Source of the DNA: Sphingomonas sp. AR_OL41
GTDB taxonomy: Bacteria; Pseudomonadota; Alphaproteobacteria; Sphingomonadales; Sphingomonadaceae
Assembly: GCF_029911635.1 (NCBI RefSeq)
Contig: NZ_JARYTI010000048.1
Coordinates: 1-35,513 of the forward strand
Direction: 5' to 3'
DNA length: 35,513 bases
The first letter of the stretch is position 1. Each line of letters starts with the position of its first letter. Positions 24,303-31,738 of the stretch are shown in pieces. The position numbers were made by a program, and so were the translations under genes. A model generated the notes under the pieces. That model did not search any database. It was not told where the DNA came from and saw nothing but the letters and a program-made list of their open reading frames with translations.

Positions 24303-25301
24303 ATGAACAATGTTTCGACCACGATGAGCGCGATCGACCCGGAGGCGCCTGGCGGCCCCGAGGTGCTGCGCGTCGTGCAGCGGCCGGTGCCGCAGCCCGG
24401 CCCTGGCGAAGTGCTGATCCGCGTCGCTGCCGCCGGGGTCAACCGGCCCGACATCTTGCAGCGCAAGGGCGGTTACCCGCCGCCGCCGGGCGCGCCATCG
24501 ATTCCCGGTCTCGAAGTGGCGGGCGAGATCGTCGCGCTGGGCGAGGGGGTCACGGCCGAGATGCTCGGCCAGCCGGTCTGCGCGCTGCTCGCCGGCGGGG
24601 GTTATGCCGAATTTGCCGTGGCGCCGGTCGGGCAGTGCCTGCCGGTGCCCAATGCGCTGAGCATGATCGAGGCGGCGGCGATCCCCGAAACGCTGTTCAC
24701 CGTGTGGACCAATTTGTTCGAGCGCGGTTATGCCACCGAGGGGGATACCGTGCTGGTCCATGGCGGCACCTCGGGGATCGGCACGATGGCGATCGCGCTG
24801 GCCAATATCTTCGGGCTGACGATCATCGTCACCGCCGGTTCCGACGAGAAATGCGCCGCGGCGAAGGGCCTCGGCGCCAATCATGCGATCAACTACAAGA
24901 CGCAGGACTTCGTCGCCGAGGTGAAGGCGATCACCGGCGGTGCGGGCTGCGCGGTGGTGCTTGACATGGTCGGCGGTGACTATGTCCCGCGCAACATGCA
25001 GTGCCTCGCCGAAGACGGGCGGCATGTGTCGATCGCGGTGCAGGGCGGGTTGATGGCGACGGTGCCGATCTTCGAGATCATGCGTCGCCGCCTGACGCTG
25101 ACCGGCTCGACGCTGCGGCCGCGCGACGCGGCGTTCAAAGGGCTGGTCGCCGACGAGCTGCACCGCACCGTCTGGCCGCATGTCGAGGACGGCAAGCTCA
25201 GGCCGGTGATCGACCGCAGCTATCCGCTCGCCGAGGCGGCGGCGGCGCATGCGCGGATGGAAAGCGGCGACCATGTCGGGAAGATCGTGCTGATCATGTG
25301 A
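24303..25301 (+). CDS. NAD(P)H-quinone oxidoreductase, zinc-independent MDR family
   Basis: The 332-residue protein belongs to the medium-chain dehydrogenase/quinone reductase family (QOR, PIG3-like). It has the N-terminal GroES-like part (APGGPEVLRVVQRPVPQPGPG, then AAAGVNRPDILQRKGGYPPPPG) and a Rossmann domain with VLVHGGTSGIGTMAIALA, followed by GLGANHAINYKTQDF. It lacks the catalytic and structural zinc cysteines, so it is a reductase of quinones or enals, not an alcohol dehydrogenase. I chose ATG 24303; the family would also allow ATG 24324 (MSAID), but that has no ribosome site. An earlier ATG is possible but less family-like. It diverges from the DUF1192 gene. Confidence 0.88.
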   Translation: MNNVSTTMSAIDPEAPGGPEVLRVVQRPVPQPGPGEVLIRVAAAGVNRPDILQRKGGYPPPPGAPSIPGLEVAGEIVALGEGVTAEMLGQPVCALLAGGGYAEFAVAPVGQCLPVPNALSMIEAAAIPETLFTVWTNLFERGYATEGDTVLVHGGTSGIGTMAIALANIFGLTIIVTAGSDEKCAAAKGLGANHAINYKTQDFVAEVKAITGGAGCAVVLDMVGGDYVPRNMQCLAEDGRHVSIAVQGGLMATVPIFEIMRRRLTLTGSTLRPRDAAFKGLVADELHRTVWPHVEDGKLRPVIDRSYPLAEAAAAHARMESGDHVGKIVLIM

Positions 25302-25370
25302 GTTTGCGCGCTGGGCTTCTGACGAATTCCTAGTAAGTTGCCGCCGAATCTTTCCGGGGGGAATGACGAC

Positions 25371-25952
25371 ATGGCGGTGGAACAGGACCCGGTGGTCAAG
25401 CGCGACGCGGTGCTGCGCGCGATCATCCTCGCCGGGTTGATGATGGCGACCGGGCTGACGATCAAGCTGTCGCGCAAGCCGATCCTGATGACCGACCGGT
25501 CGTGGGTCGCCGCGGTCGCGCCGCTGCCGGCCAAGGCCGATGCACAGGTGCTGGCGAGCTGGGTCGACAATGCCGGCACGGTATCGTGGAAATATGAGCA
25601 CAAGCCGGGCATCGAACTGCCCGCGCTCACCCCCGCCACGCCGCAGGACGCGCCGCTGATGGTCGGCTATTCGCTGCGCGAGAAGGATGCGTTCGGCATG
25701 CCGTTCGCGGGCCTGACCGACGAGGGCTGGGTGATCTACCGCGACCGCGGCAACTATTTCGAGACGATCGCGCTGACGCCGGAGGGCTGGGCCGGTGTCG
25801 AGAAACGCGCCGGCGTGCCGTTCCCGATCCACGGCGTCCCGCCGCTGTGGCGCTATTATTGGGGCTGGTTGTTCTTCCTCGCGCTCGCCGGTTACGGCTG
25901 GTTCGAGGCGGTCGCGGCGCGCCACCGGCGCGAGGCGGCAGGGGTGATCTGA
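25371..25952 (+). CDS. Hypothetical two-helix membrane protein
   Basis: The 193-residue protein is not recognised. It has one membrane helix near the N-terminus (about 19-35, VLRAIILAGLMMATGLTI) and one near the C-terminus (about 163-180, WGWLFFLALAGYGWFEAV) ending with a basic tail RHRREAAG. The middle, about 120 residues, should face the periplasm and has repeated aromatic-turn patterns (SWKYEHKPG, GWVIYRDRGNYFETIAL, GWAGVEKRAGVPFPIHG). ATG 25371 follows GGGGGGA by eight bases. It lies 69 bases after the quinone reductase gene on the same strand. The call as a real gene rests on ribosome site, codon usage and layout. Confidence 0.75.
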   Translation: MAVEQDPVVKRDAVLRAIILAGLMMATGLTIKLSRKPILMTDRSWVAAVAPLPAKADAQVLASWVDNAGTVSWKYEHKPGIELPALTPATPQDAPLMVGYSLREKDAFGMPFAGLTDEGWVIYRDRGNYFETIALTPEGWAGVEKRAGVPFPIHGVPPLWRYYWGWLFFLALAGYGWFEAVAARHRREAAGVI

Positions 25953-25954
25953 GC

Positions 25955-25971
25955 CGTCAGTGGCGCGTCAT
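25955..25971 (+). promoter_or_regulatory. Weaker match to the response-regulator box upstream of the first GST gene
   Basis: CGTCAG-TGGCG-CGTCAT keeps the 11-bp period but differs in the last base of the second half-site. It lies 86 bases before the GST start, just after the stop of the two-helix protein. It could be a fourth regulon site or chance. Confidence 0.25.
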
Positions 25972-26057
25972 AAGCTCCGCTGATCGATCGTCCGGCCGTT
26001 TCGATTTGACCGCAAGCTCCCGGCTGCGATGAAGGCCGCACCAGCAGGGGAGCAACC

Positions 26058-26675
26058 ATGTCCGACCTCATCCTCCACGAATATGCCGCCTCGGGGAACT
26101 GCTACAAGATCCGCCTGACCGCGGCGCATCTCGGCATCCCGCTCGAGCGGCGCGAATATGACATCATGGCGGGCGCGACGCGCAGCACGCATTTTCTCGA
26201 CACCGTCAACGCCAATGGCAGGATTCCGGTGCTGCAGGTCGGCGACGATTTCCTGCCCGAGAGCAATGCCGCAGCCTTTTATCTCGCCGATGGCTCGCAC
26301 CTGATCCCGACCGACCGGTTCGACCGCGCCGACATGCTGCGCTGGATGTTCTGGGAACAGTATAACCATGAACCGAACGTGGCGACGCTGCGCTTCTGGT
26401 TCGGCTGGATCGGCGAGGCGCATTTCACCGAGTTGCAGCGTGCCCAACTGCCGGGCAAGCGCGCCGCGGGCGAGGCGGCGCTGGCGCTGATGGACGAGCA
26501 TCTCGGCAAGACCGACTGGCTGTGCGCCGGTCGCTTCACGCTCGCCGACATCATCCTCTACGCCTATACCCATGTCTGCGAGGTCGGCGGTTTCCGCCTT
26601 TCGACCTATCCGGCGGTGCAGGCGTGGCTGGCGCGTGTGGCGGCGCAACCGGGGCATATTCCGATCGATCTGTAA
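26058..26675 (+). CDS. Glutathione S-transferase family protein
   Basis: The 205-residue protein has a thioredoxin-like N-terminal domain (LILHEYAASGNCYKIRLTAA, then NANGRIPVLQVGDDFLPESNAAAFYLA with the glutathione-contacting cis-Pro and Glu-Ser pair) and an alpha-helical C-terminal domain with the N-capping box region GRFTLADIILYAY. Soluble and cytoplasmic. The active-site residue could be Ser or Cys in ASGNC. AGGGGA precedes ATG 26058. Substrate unknown. A second, only distantly similar GST is encoded at 34363-34995. Confidence 0.93.
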   Translation: MSDLILHEYAASGNCYKIRLTAAHLGIPLERREYDIMAGATRSTHFLDTVNANGRIPVLQVGDDFLPESNAAAFYLADGSHLIPTDRFDRADMLRWMFWEQYNHEPNVATLRFWFGWIGEAHFTELQRAQLPGKRAAGEAALALMDEHLGKTDWLCAGRFTLADIILYAYTHVCEVGGFRLSTYPAVQAWLARVAAQPGHIPIDL

Positions 26676-26698
26676 CATTGCCGTCACGCGATCGGAAT
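26658..26698. repeat. Ten-base inverted repeat spanning the GST stop codon
   Basis: ATTCCGATCG (26658-26667) and CGATCGGAAT (26689-26698) are perfect inverted copies with a 21-base spacer. The left arm is in the last codons of the GST gene. It could form a 3'-end hairpin or a regulator site for the following gene; no T-run follows. Confidence 0.45.
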
Positions 26699-26758
26699 CA
26701 CCCTGTCACAATTGGTCGTCATAGCGCCTTCATCATTGAGGTGGGGCAGGCGCAAATC

Positions 26759-27646
26759 ATGGATGCCATTACCAGGGTCGCGATGGATAACGGCATAACC
26801 GATCTTGCCGAATTCGCTCACTCGCAACCCGTATATCCCGAACGTCGCGTCGCCGGTCGCCAGCAATATCGTACGATCTGGATTTCCGACATCCATCTCG
26901 GCACGCGCGGGTGCAACGCCGAAATGCTGATCGACTTTCTCGACCATGTCGACAGCGAGATGCTCTATCTGGTCGGCGACATCATCGATGGTTGGCGGCT
27001 GAAGAAGAAGTTCTTCTGGCCGGCCGCGCATAACGATGTGGTGTGGCGCCTGCTCAAGCGCGCCAAGCGCGGCACCCGCGTGATCTACATTCCCGGCAAC
27101 CATGACGAGGTGTTCCGGCAGTTTTCCGGGCTCGATTTCGGCGGCGTCGAAATTCGCCGCAAGGCGATCCACCAGACCGCCGATGGCCGCCGCCTGCTCG
27201 TGCTACACGGCGACGAATTCGACGCGATCACGCTGGCGCATCGCTGGCTCGCCCATGTCGGCGACGCCGCCTACACCATATTGATGGCCCTCAACCGCTG
27301 GCTCAACACCTTCCGCCGCACCTTCGGCATGCCCTATTGGTCGCTGTCGAAGCACGCCAAGGCAAAGGTCAAGAAGTCGGTCGAATTCATCTCGCATTAC
27401 GAGGATGTCGTCGCGCACGAGGCCGGCATTCGCGGGGTGCAGGGCGTGGTGTGCGGCCATATCCACACCGCCGAGATGCGCGATATCAACGGCATCGAAT
27501 ATTACAACGATGGCGACTGGGTCGAGGGCTGCACCGCGCTGGTCGAACATCATGATGGCCGGATGGAATTGCTGCACTGGGCCGACGAGATTGCGGCGCG
27601 CGCAACCCCGGCCGTCGGGGCGACGGTCACCGCGCTTGCGGCGTAG
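26759..27646 (+). CDS. LpxH-like UDP-2,3-diacylglucosamine diphosphatase family metallophosphoesterase
   Basis: The 295-residue protein has the calcineurin-like metallophosphoesterase motifs in order: SDIHLG (D-x-H), GDIIDGW (G-D-x2-D), GNHDE, LHGDEFD and GHIHTAEM. These bind a dimetal centre and match COG2908-type UDP-2,3-diacylglucosamine hydrolases. An insert of helices with LMALNRWLNTFRRTFGMPYWSLSK could contact the membrane lipid. Since LpxH or LpxI proper is usually encoded with other lipid A genes, and this gene is paired with a glycosyltransferase 112 bases downstream, a role in another lipid or glycolipid is possible. ATG 26759 is chosen; a long upstream extension overlaps the GST gene and has no family similarity. 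Confidence 0.88.
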   Translation: MDAITRVAMDNGITDLAEFAHSQPVYPERRVAGRQQYRTIWISDIHLGTRGCNAEMLIDFLDHVDSEMLYLVGDIIDGWRLKKKFFWPAAHNDVVWRLLKRAKRGTRVIYIPGNHDEVFRQFSGLDFGGVEIRRKAIHQTADGRRLLVLHGDEFDAITLAHRWLAHVGDAAYTILMALNRWLNTFRRTFGMPYWSLSKHAKAKVKKSVEFISHYEDVVAHEAGIRGVQGVVCGHIHTAEMRDINGIEYYNDGDWVEGCTALVEHHDGRMELLHWADEIAARATPAVGATVTALAA

Positions 27647-27673
27647 CTATCGCCTGCCGCGCAGCTATCGCCT
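27641..27673 (+). repeat. Short direct repeat at the end of the phosphoesterase gene
   Basis: Fifteen-base units at 27641-27655 and 27659-27673 (core AGCTATCGCCT) match at 14 of 15 bases with an 18-base period. The first contains the phosphoesterase stop codon. It is probably a small slippage duplication in the gap before the glycosyltransferase gene. Confidence 0.5.
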
Positions 27674-27758
27674 CCGCCGCTCGCTGCGGGCGCTGTCGGG
27701 GCGCTGGCGTGCGCGCAACGACAACGCTCCTCACCCTGTTCCACCACCGGAGGCCGTG

Positions 27759-28781
27759 ATGCGTATCGCTATCGTCACCGACGCCTGGAGCCCGCAGGTC
27801 AATGGCGTGGTCCGCACCTTGCAGGCAACTCGTGCCGAACTCGAGCGGCTCGGCCACCGCGTGCTGGTCATCTCGCCCGATCTGTTCGCCTCGGTGCCGT
27901 GCCCGACCTACCCTGAGATCCGCCTCGCCTTTGCCGGCACCGGCGCGGTCGGGCGGATGCTCGAGGAGTTCGACGCGCATGCGGTGCATCTCGCGACCGA
28001 GGGGCCGGTGTGCCTCGCCGCACGCCGCTGGTGCCTGGCGCGCGATTTTCCCTTCACCACCGCCTATCACACGCAATTTCCCGATTATGTCGCGGCGCGG
28101 ACCGGCGTGAACCCGGAATGGATCTGGCGTTATATCCGCTGGTTTCACGGGCCGGCGCAGGCGATCCTCGCCTCGACCCCGTCGATCGCGGCGGTGCTGC
28201 ATCGCCACGGCCTGCACCATGTGCGGCATTGGGGCAGGGGGGTCGATCTCGCACTGTTCGGTCCCGACATCGTGGCCGATCCCGCCATCGCCGTGCTGCC
28301 GGGGCCGATCCAGCTCTATGTCGGGCGCGTCGCGATCGAGAAGAATATCGAGGCATTTCTGTCGGCCGATCATCCCGGCACCAAGGTCGTTGTCGGCGAC
28401 GGCCCGGCGCGGTCGACGCTTGCCGCGCGCTTTCCCGATGCGCATCTTCTCGGGCCGCGTTTCGGCGTGGATCTCGCCGCGGCCTATGCCGCCGCCGATG
28501 TCTTCGTCTTTCCCAGCCGCACCGACACGTTCGGGCTGGTGATGATCGAGGCGCTGGCCTGTGGCGTGCCGGTCGCGGCCTATCCGGTGACCGGGCCGGT
28601 CGACGTGCTGGTGCCGTCGGTCGGCGCGATGAACGAGGATCTCACTGTGGCGATTGCCGAGGCGCTGACGCGCGACCGCGCGGTCTGCGCGGCCTATGGC
28701 GCGGGCTTCACCTGGGAAGCGAGCGCGCGGCAGTTCCTGTCCGCGCTGGTGCCGGTGATCGATGAGGCGATCGCGGCCTGA
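27759..28781 (+). CDS. GT4-type glycosyltransferase
   Basis: The 340-residue protein has the GT-B fold of family 4. The N-terminal half opens with RIAIVTDAWSPQVNGVVRTL and contains HLATEGPVCLAAR and TAYHTQFPDYVAARTG. The C-terminal half has LYVGRVAIEKNIEAFL, VVVGDGPARSTLAARFPD and the nucleotide-sugar motif DVFVFPSRTDTFGLVMIEAL with the paired glutamate region. It is similar in style to diacylglycerol or mannosyl transferases (SqdX/MgtA/PimB-like). Start ATG 27759 follows GGAGG. The pairing with an LpxH-like phosphoesterase suggests membrane glycolipid synthesis. Sugar donor and acceptor are not known. Confidence 0.93.
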   Translation: MRIAIVTDAWSPQVNGVVRTLQATRAELERLGHRVLVISPDLFASVPCPTYPEIRLAFAGTGAVGRMLEEFDAHAVHLATEGPVCLAARRWCLARDFPFTTAYHTQFPDYVAARTGVNPEWIWRYIRWFHGPAQAILASTPSIAAVLHRHGLHHVRHWGRGVDLALFGPDIVADPAIAVLPGPIQLYVGRVAIEKNIEAFLSADHPGTKVVVGDGPARSTLAARFPDAHLLGPRFGVDLAAAYAAADVFVFPSRTDTFGLVMIEALACGVPVAAYPVTGPVDVLVPSVGAMNEDLTVAIAEALTRDRAVCAAYGAGFTWEASARQFLSALVPVIDEAIAA

Positions 28782-28911
28782 CCCGTCGCTTTTGTCGCGC
28801 GCGCAACGGTCGTCGACCGGGCCGACGCGCGGTGGCGAGGTCGGGCGCGGCGTATGATCACCTCTCTCCTTGCCCTTGGACGCCGCAAGCATTAGATCGC
28901 GTCCCGTGACA

Positions 28912-28946
28912 GGCCGCTCCGGGAAGGGGCGGCCCTTATTGTTTCT
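28912..28946 (+). terminator. Probable intrinsic terminator between the glycosyltransferase and trcR
   Basis: Nine-base arms 28912-28920 and 28926-28934 (one G-T wobble) with a five-base loop are followed by CTTATTGTTTCT, which is T-rich. It is 130 bases after the glycosyltransferase stop and 16 bases before trcR GTG, so it could alternatively be a leader attenuator. Confidence 0.5.
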
Positions 28947-28962
28947 GAAAGGTCCCCCCGTC

Positions 28963-29649
28963 GTGGCTCAGCCGCTCATGCCCCACGCGACCGCATCCTG
29001 GCTGGTCGACAATACCGCGCTCAGCTTCGAGCAGATCGCCGATTTCTGCGGTTTGCACATCCTCGAGGTGCAGGCGATCGCCGATGACACCGCCGCGACC
29101 AAGCTGACCGGCCGCGACCCGGTGCGCGCGCATGAGCTGACGCTCGAGGAAATCGAAAAAGGCCAGGCCAACGCCGATTACCGCCTGCGCATGACCAAGG
29201 GGCCGGAGCAGATCCGCCGCACCAAGGGCCCGCGCTACACCCCGGTGTCGAAGCGCCAGGACAAGCCCGACGGCATTTCGTGGATCATCCGCAATCATCC
29301 CGAAATCACCGACGGTGCGATCTCCAACCTGATCGGCACGACGCGCACGACGATCGCCGCGATCCGTGATCGCAGCCACTGGAACATTGCCAACATCACC
29401 CCGAAGGATCCGGTGACGCTCGGCCTGACGACGCAGCGCGAGCTCGATGCCGCCGTGTCGAAGGCGGCCAAGTCGGCCGGTCTCGAGGCGCCGGTCGATA
29501 CGCGGCTCGAGGGCGATCGCGAGGCGCTGATCGCCGAACTGCGCACGCAGCGCGAGCAGGCGGCGCGCGACGCCGAGGCGATTGGCGAGGACGGCGTGGT
29601 CGTCCCGACACGCGCCGAGCCGACCGCGGAGAATCTGTTCAAGCGCTGA
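28963..29649 (+). CDS. trcR: Cell-cycle transcriptional regulator TrcR (DUF1013 family)
   Basis: The 228-residue protein matches the alphaproteobacterial DUF1013/TrcR family. It has the conserved start PLMPHATASWLVDNTALSFEQIADFCGLHILEVQAIAD, a helix-turn-helix-like segment, then a basic region (RRTKGPRYTPVSKRQDKPDGISWIIRNHPEITDGAISNLIGTT by parts) with a second HTH-like element, and an acidic C-terminus ending ENLFKR. Members bind RNA polymerase or DNA and affect cell-cycle transcription in Caulobacter-like bacteria. GTG 28963 is preferred over the in-frame ATG 28978 because it gives the family N-terminus and follows AAAGG. The gene is isolated by a possible terminator upstream. Confidence 0.9.
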   Translation: MAQPLMPHATASWLVDNTALSFEQIADFCGLHILEVQAIADDTAATKLTGRDPVRAHELTLEEIEKGQANADYRLRMTKGPEQIRRTKGPRYTPVSKRQDKPDGISWIIRNHPEITDGAISNLIGTTRTTIAAIRDRSHWNIANITPKDPVTLGLTTQRELDAAVSKAAKSAGLEAPVDTRLEGDREALIAELRTQREQAARDAEAIGEDGVVVPTRAEPTAENLFKR

Positions 29650-29692
29650 TCCGGCGCGCGATCGATTTCGGCGGCTGGCGTCGGGCGAGTTC

Positions 29693-29709
29693 CGTTGCTA
29701 CTCGCAACG
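29693..29709 (+). promoter_or_regulatory. Hairpin abutting the MBL-hydrolase start codon
   Basis: CGTTGC-TACTC-GCAACG is a perfect six-base stem with a five-base loop ending one base before ATG 29711. No Shine-Dalgarno sequence is seen in front of that ATG, so the hairpin occupies the place of the ribosome site and may limit or regulate translation. Confidence 0.45.
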
Positions 29710-29710
29710 C

Positions 29711-30793
29711 ATGTCCAGGACGTCATCCGCCATTTCGCCGCTCGACGAGAGTTTTACGGCGACCAGCCATAAAGGCCTGACCTACAAGTTCGGCGGGGTC
29801 GAGCCAGCCAGCGGCGAGGTCATGACCGTCGCGCCCGGCGTGCGCTGGGTGCGGCTGGTCGTGCCGGGGCCGCTCAAGCACATCAATTGCTGGCTGATCG
29901 ACGACGATGACGGCGTCGCGCTGGTCGATACCGGCATGAACCTGCCCGCCGCGCGCGAGGCGTGGAAGGCGGTGTGGCGCGGCCCGCTCGCCGGCACCCG
30001 CGTGACGCAGGTGATCGGCACGCACTTCCACCCCGACCATATCGGCCTTGCCGGCTGGATGTGCGACCATCACGCCGCGCCGCTGGTGATGACACGCGGC
30101 GAATGGCTCACCGCGAAATTCATCGTCGCCGATGCGCGCGACGCGGTTCCCGACGAGGTGACGGCGTTTCGCATCGGCGCCGGCTGGAGCGAGGAGCAGA
30201 TCGCGGAGGCGGCGAAGAGCGGCTGGTCGGGCTTCCGCCGCATCGTCACGCCGATGCCGATGGGCTATCGCCGCATCAAGGATGGTGACGAGATGACGAT
30301 CGGCGGCACGCCGTGGCGCATCGTCACCGGTTCCGGGCACAGCCCCGAACATGCCTGTTTGCTCAACGAGCGCGATGGCCTGTTCGTCGCCGGCGACCAG
30401 GTATTGCCGCGGATCAGCCCCAATGTGTCGCTTGGGGCGACCGAGCCCGACGCCGATCCGCTCGGCGAGTGGCTCGATTCGATCGCCAAGCTCAAACAGT
30501 TGCCGCATGACCTGCTCGTGCTGCCGGGGCATGGCGACCCGTTCCACGGGCTCCATGCACGGCTCGACGCGCTCGACACCGAACATCGCGCGCGGCTCGA
30601 CGAACTGGAGATATTTCTCGCGGAGCCGCGACGTGCCGTCGACTGCTTCGGGCGGCTGTTCCGCCGCGCGATCGGGCAGGACATGCTCGGCATGGCGACG
30701 GGCGAGGCCATGTCGCATCTGCGGCGGCTCGAAATCGAGGGTCGGGCGCGCCGCGAGACGCGTGACGGCGTGTGGTGGTTCGCCGCCGCGTAG
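29711..30793 (+). CDS. MBL-fold metallo-hydrolase with C-terminal winged-helix domain
   Basis: The 360-residue protein has a metallo-beta-lactamase fold: LIDDDDGVALVDTGM, the metal-binding THFHPDHIGLAGW, VTGSGHSPEHACLLNE, GLFVAGDQVLPRISPN and VLPGHGDPF supply the usual His/Asp ligands. About 75 C-terminal residues form a helical, winged-helix-like domain (MLGMATGEAMSHLRRLEIEGR ARRETRDGV by parts), as in beta-lactamase-like/LACTB2-type hydrolases. Substrates of relatives include thioesters, glutathione thioesters and nucleic acids. ATG 29711 gives the family start but lacks a ribosome site, which is unusual; a long upstream open stretch has no similarity. It follows trcR by 61 bases on the same strand. 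Confidence 0.9.
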   Translation: MSRTSSAISPLDESFTATSHKGLTYKFGGVEPASGEVMTVAPGVRWVRLVVPGPLKHINCWLIDDDDGVALVDTGMNLPAAREAWKAVWRGPLAGTRVTQVIGTHFHPDHIGLAGWMCDHHAAPLVMTRGEWLTAKFIVADARDAVPDEVTAFRIGAGWSEEQIAEAAKSGWSGFRRIVTPMPMGYRRIKDGDEMTIGGTPWRIVTGSGHSPEHACLLNERDGLFVAGDQVLPRISPNVSLGATEPDADPLGEWLDSIAKLKQLPHDLLVLPGHGDPFHGLHARLDALDTEHRARLDELEIFLAEPRRAVDCFGRLFRRAIGQDMLGMATGEAMSHLRRLEIEGRARRETRDGVWWFAAA

Positions 30794-30882
30794 CGGCCGA
30801 TTACGCCCGAATTTTCCGGCGCGGCCACGACGCGAGCAGCCGCGATCTGTCCCGTATTGTGGTGAATGATTTGTTACCGGCC

Positions 30883-30912
30883 TTGATCAGTTGGCACCAT
30901 TATGGTTCTATA
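30883..30912 (+). promoter_or_regulatory. Possible sigma-70-type promoter for the Tat-exported protein
   Basis: TTGATC (30883-30888) and TCTATA (30907-30912) are 18 bases apart, about 36 bases upstream of ATG 30948. The segment is locally AT-richer than its surroundings. Weak by itself. Confidence 0.3.
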
Positions 30913-30947
30913 TCGGGGCAAATTTGGACGTAAATGGGGGGAATTTC

Positions 30948-31400
30948 ATGCAAAACGGGCGCGAAACGGTGAATGGTGCAATGGCCGCCATCGATCGCCG
31001 CAAATTTCTCGGCACTGCCGCCGCGCTCGGGGCGGCGGGTGTCATCGCCACGCCGGCTATGGCTGCGATCAAGGGTGACGATGCGGGTTTGCGCACCCTG
31101 CGCGCGCGTTACGAGCTTCGTAACGGCACGATGATCACGGGCCTGTTTGCCGCGCCCAAGGGCAAGACCGACCTCGACGTCGTGTTGGTGATGCCAACCG
31201 ATGGCGCGACTGCCGAGGATGTGGCGCTGCGCTATGCCGGCCGGGGTTATCTCGCCATCGCCCCGGACCTTGCCAAGGCACAAGGCAAGGCATTGGCGAG
31301 CGCGGGACGTGAGGCCAAGGTTGCCGAGGTGATGCGGGCGCTGCCGGGATTGAAGCGGATGATGAACGGTAATGGCCGGGTGGTGATCGTTACCGCCTGA
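30948..31400 (+). CDS. Tat-exported short protein, resembling a truncated dienelactone hydrolase
   Basis: The 150-residue protein has a twin-arginine signal: DRRKFLGTAAALGAAG about residues 17-32, hydrophobic core and an AMA cleavage site near 41. The rest (ARYELRNGTMITGLFAAPKGK, VVLVMPTDGATAEDVALRYAGRGYLAIAPDLAKAQGKAL) resembles the N-terminal half of exported dienelactone-hydrolase-like alpha/beta hydrolases. The protein ends before the nucleophile, Asp and His of such enzymes, so catalysis is doubtful. It may be a degenerate gene or a short stand-alone fold. Start ATG 30948 follows GGGGGGA. A strong terminator follows at 31465. Confidence 0.75.
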   Translation: MQNGRETVNGAMAAIDRRKFLGTAAALGAAGVIATPAMAAIKGDDAGLRTLRARYELRNGTMITGLFAAPKGKTDLDVVLVMPTDGATAEDVALRYAGRGYLAIAPDLAKAQGKALASAGREAKVAEVMRALPGLKRMMNGNGRVVIVTA

Positions 31401-31464
31401 TCGACGTCAGCTTCGACGCAACGACAAGGGCGGGCACGTTGCCTGCTCTTTCATCGTCATCGAG

Positions 31465-31504
31465 ACGGCGCGGTGGGGCAAGCTCCACTGCGCCGTTTTT
31501 ATTT
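31465..31504 (+). terminator. Strong intrinsic terminator after the Tat-exported protein gene
   Basis: The stem begins ACGGCGCGGTGG and closes with CCACTGCGCCGT (about 13 pairs, two G-T wobbles) and is followed by TTTTTATTT. It ends transcripts from the upstream plus-strand genes 65 bases after the stop. Confidence 0.88.
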
Positions 31505-31738
31505 AATCACGCATTGCGTCAGCGCAAATGCTTCAATTTTACGCCTCGATTTTAAGGTTTATGGCGCATTCATTTAAAATATTAACTGCCATAGCCCAAA
31601 CTTTACGGTGATCTTTATTAATCAATGTCAAATCTGACAAGAAAATGAAGCGGAAATGTCGCTTCTGTAACAAGCTTATTTTTTGTTTTACGTCCTAAAT
31701 TTACTTTGCATTTAGGCGAAACCGCCTAGCCCCGCGAG
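31505..31738 (+). promoter_or_regulatory. AT-rich leader region of the TadE/TadG operon
   Basis: This non-coding stretch, part of a 338-base gap, is markedly AT-rich for the window and carries no open frame. It holds a TGTCA-N4-TGACA palindrome (31626-31639) and two overlapping hairpins: CCTAAAT (31694-31700) with ATTTAGG (31710-31716), and TAGGCG (31713-31718) with CGCCTA (31723-31728). The hairpins share 31713-31716, so only one can form at a time. It should contain the operon promoter, but I could not place clear -35 and -10 elements. AT-richness also fits a binding site for a xenogeneic silencer or MucR-like protein. Confidence 0.5.
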
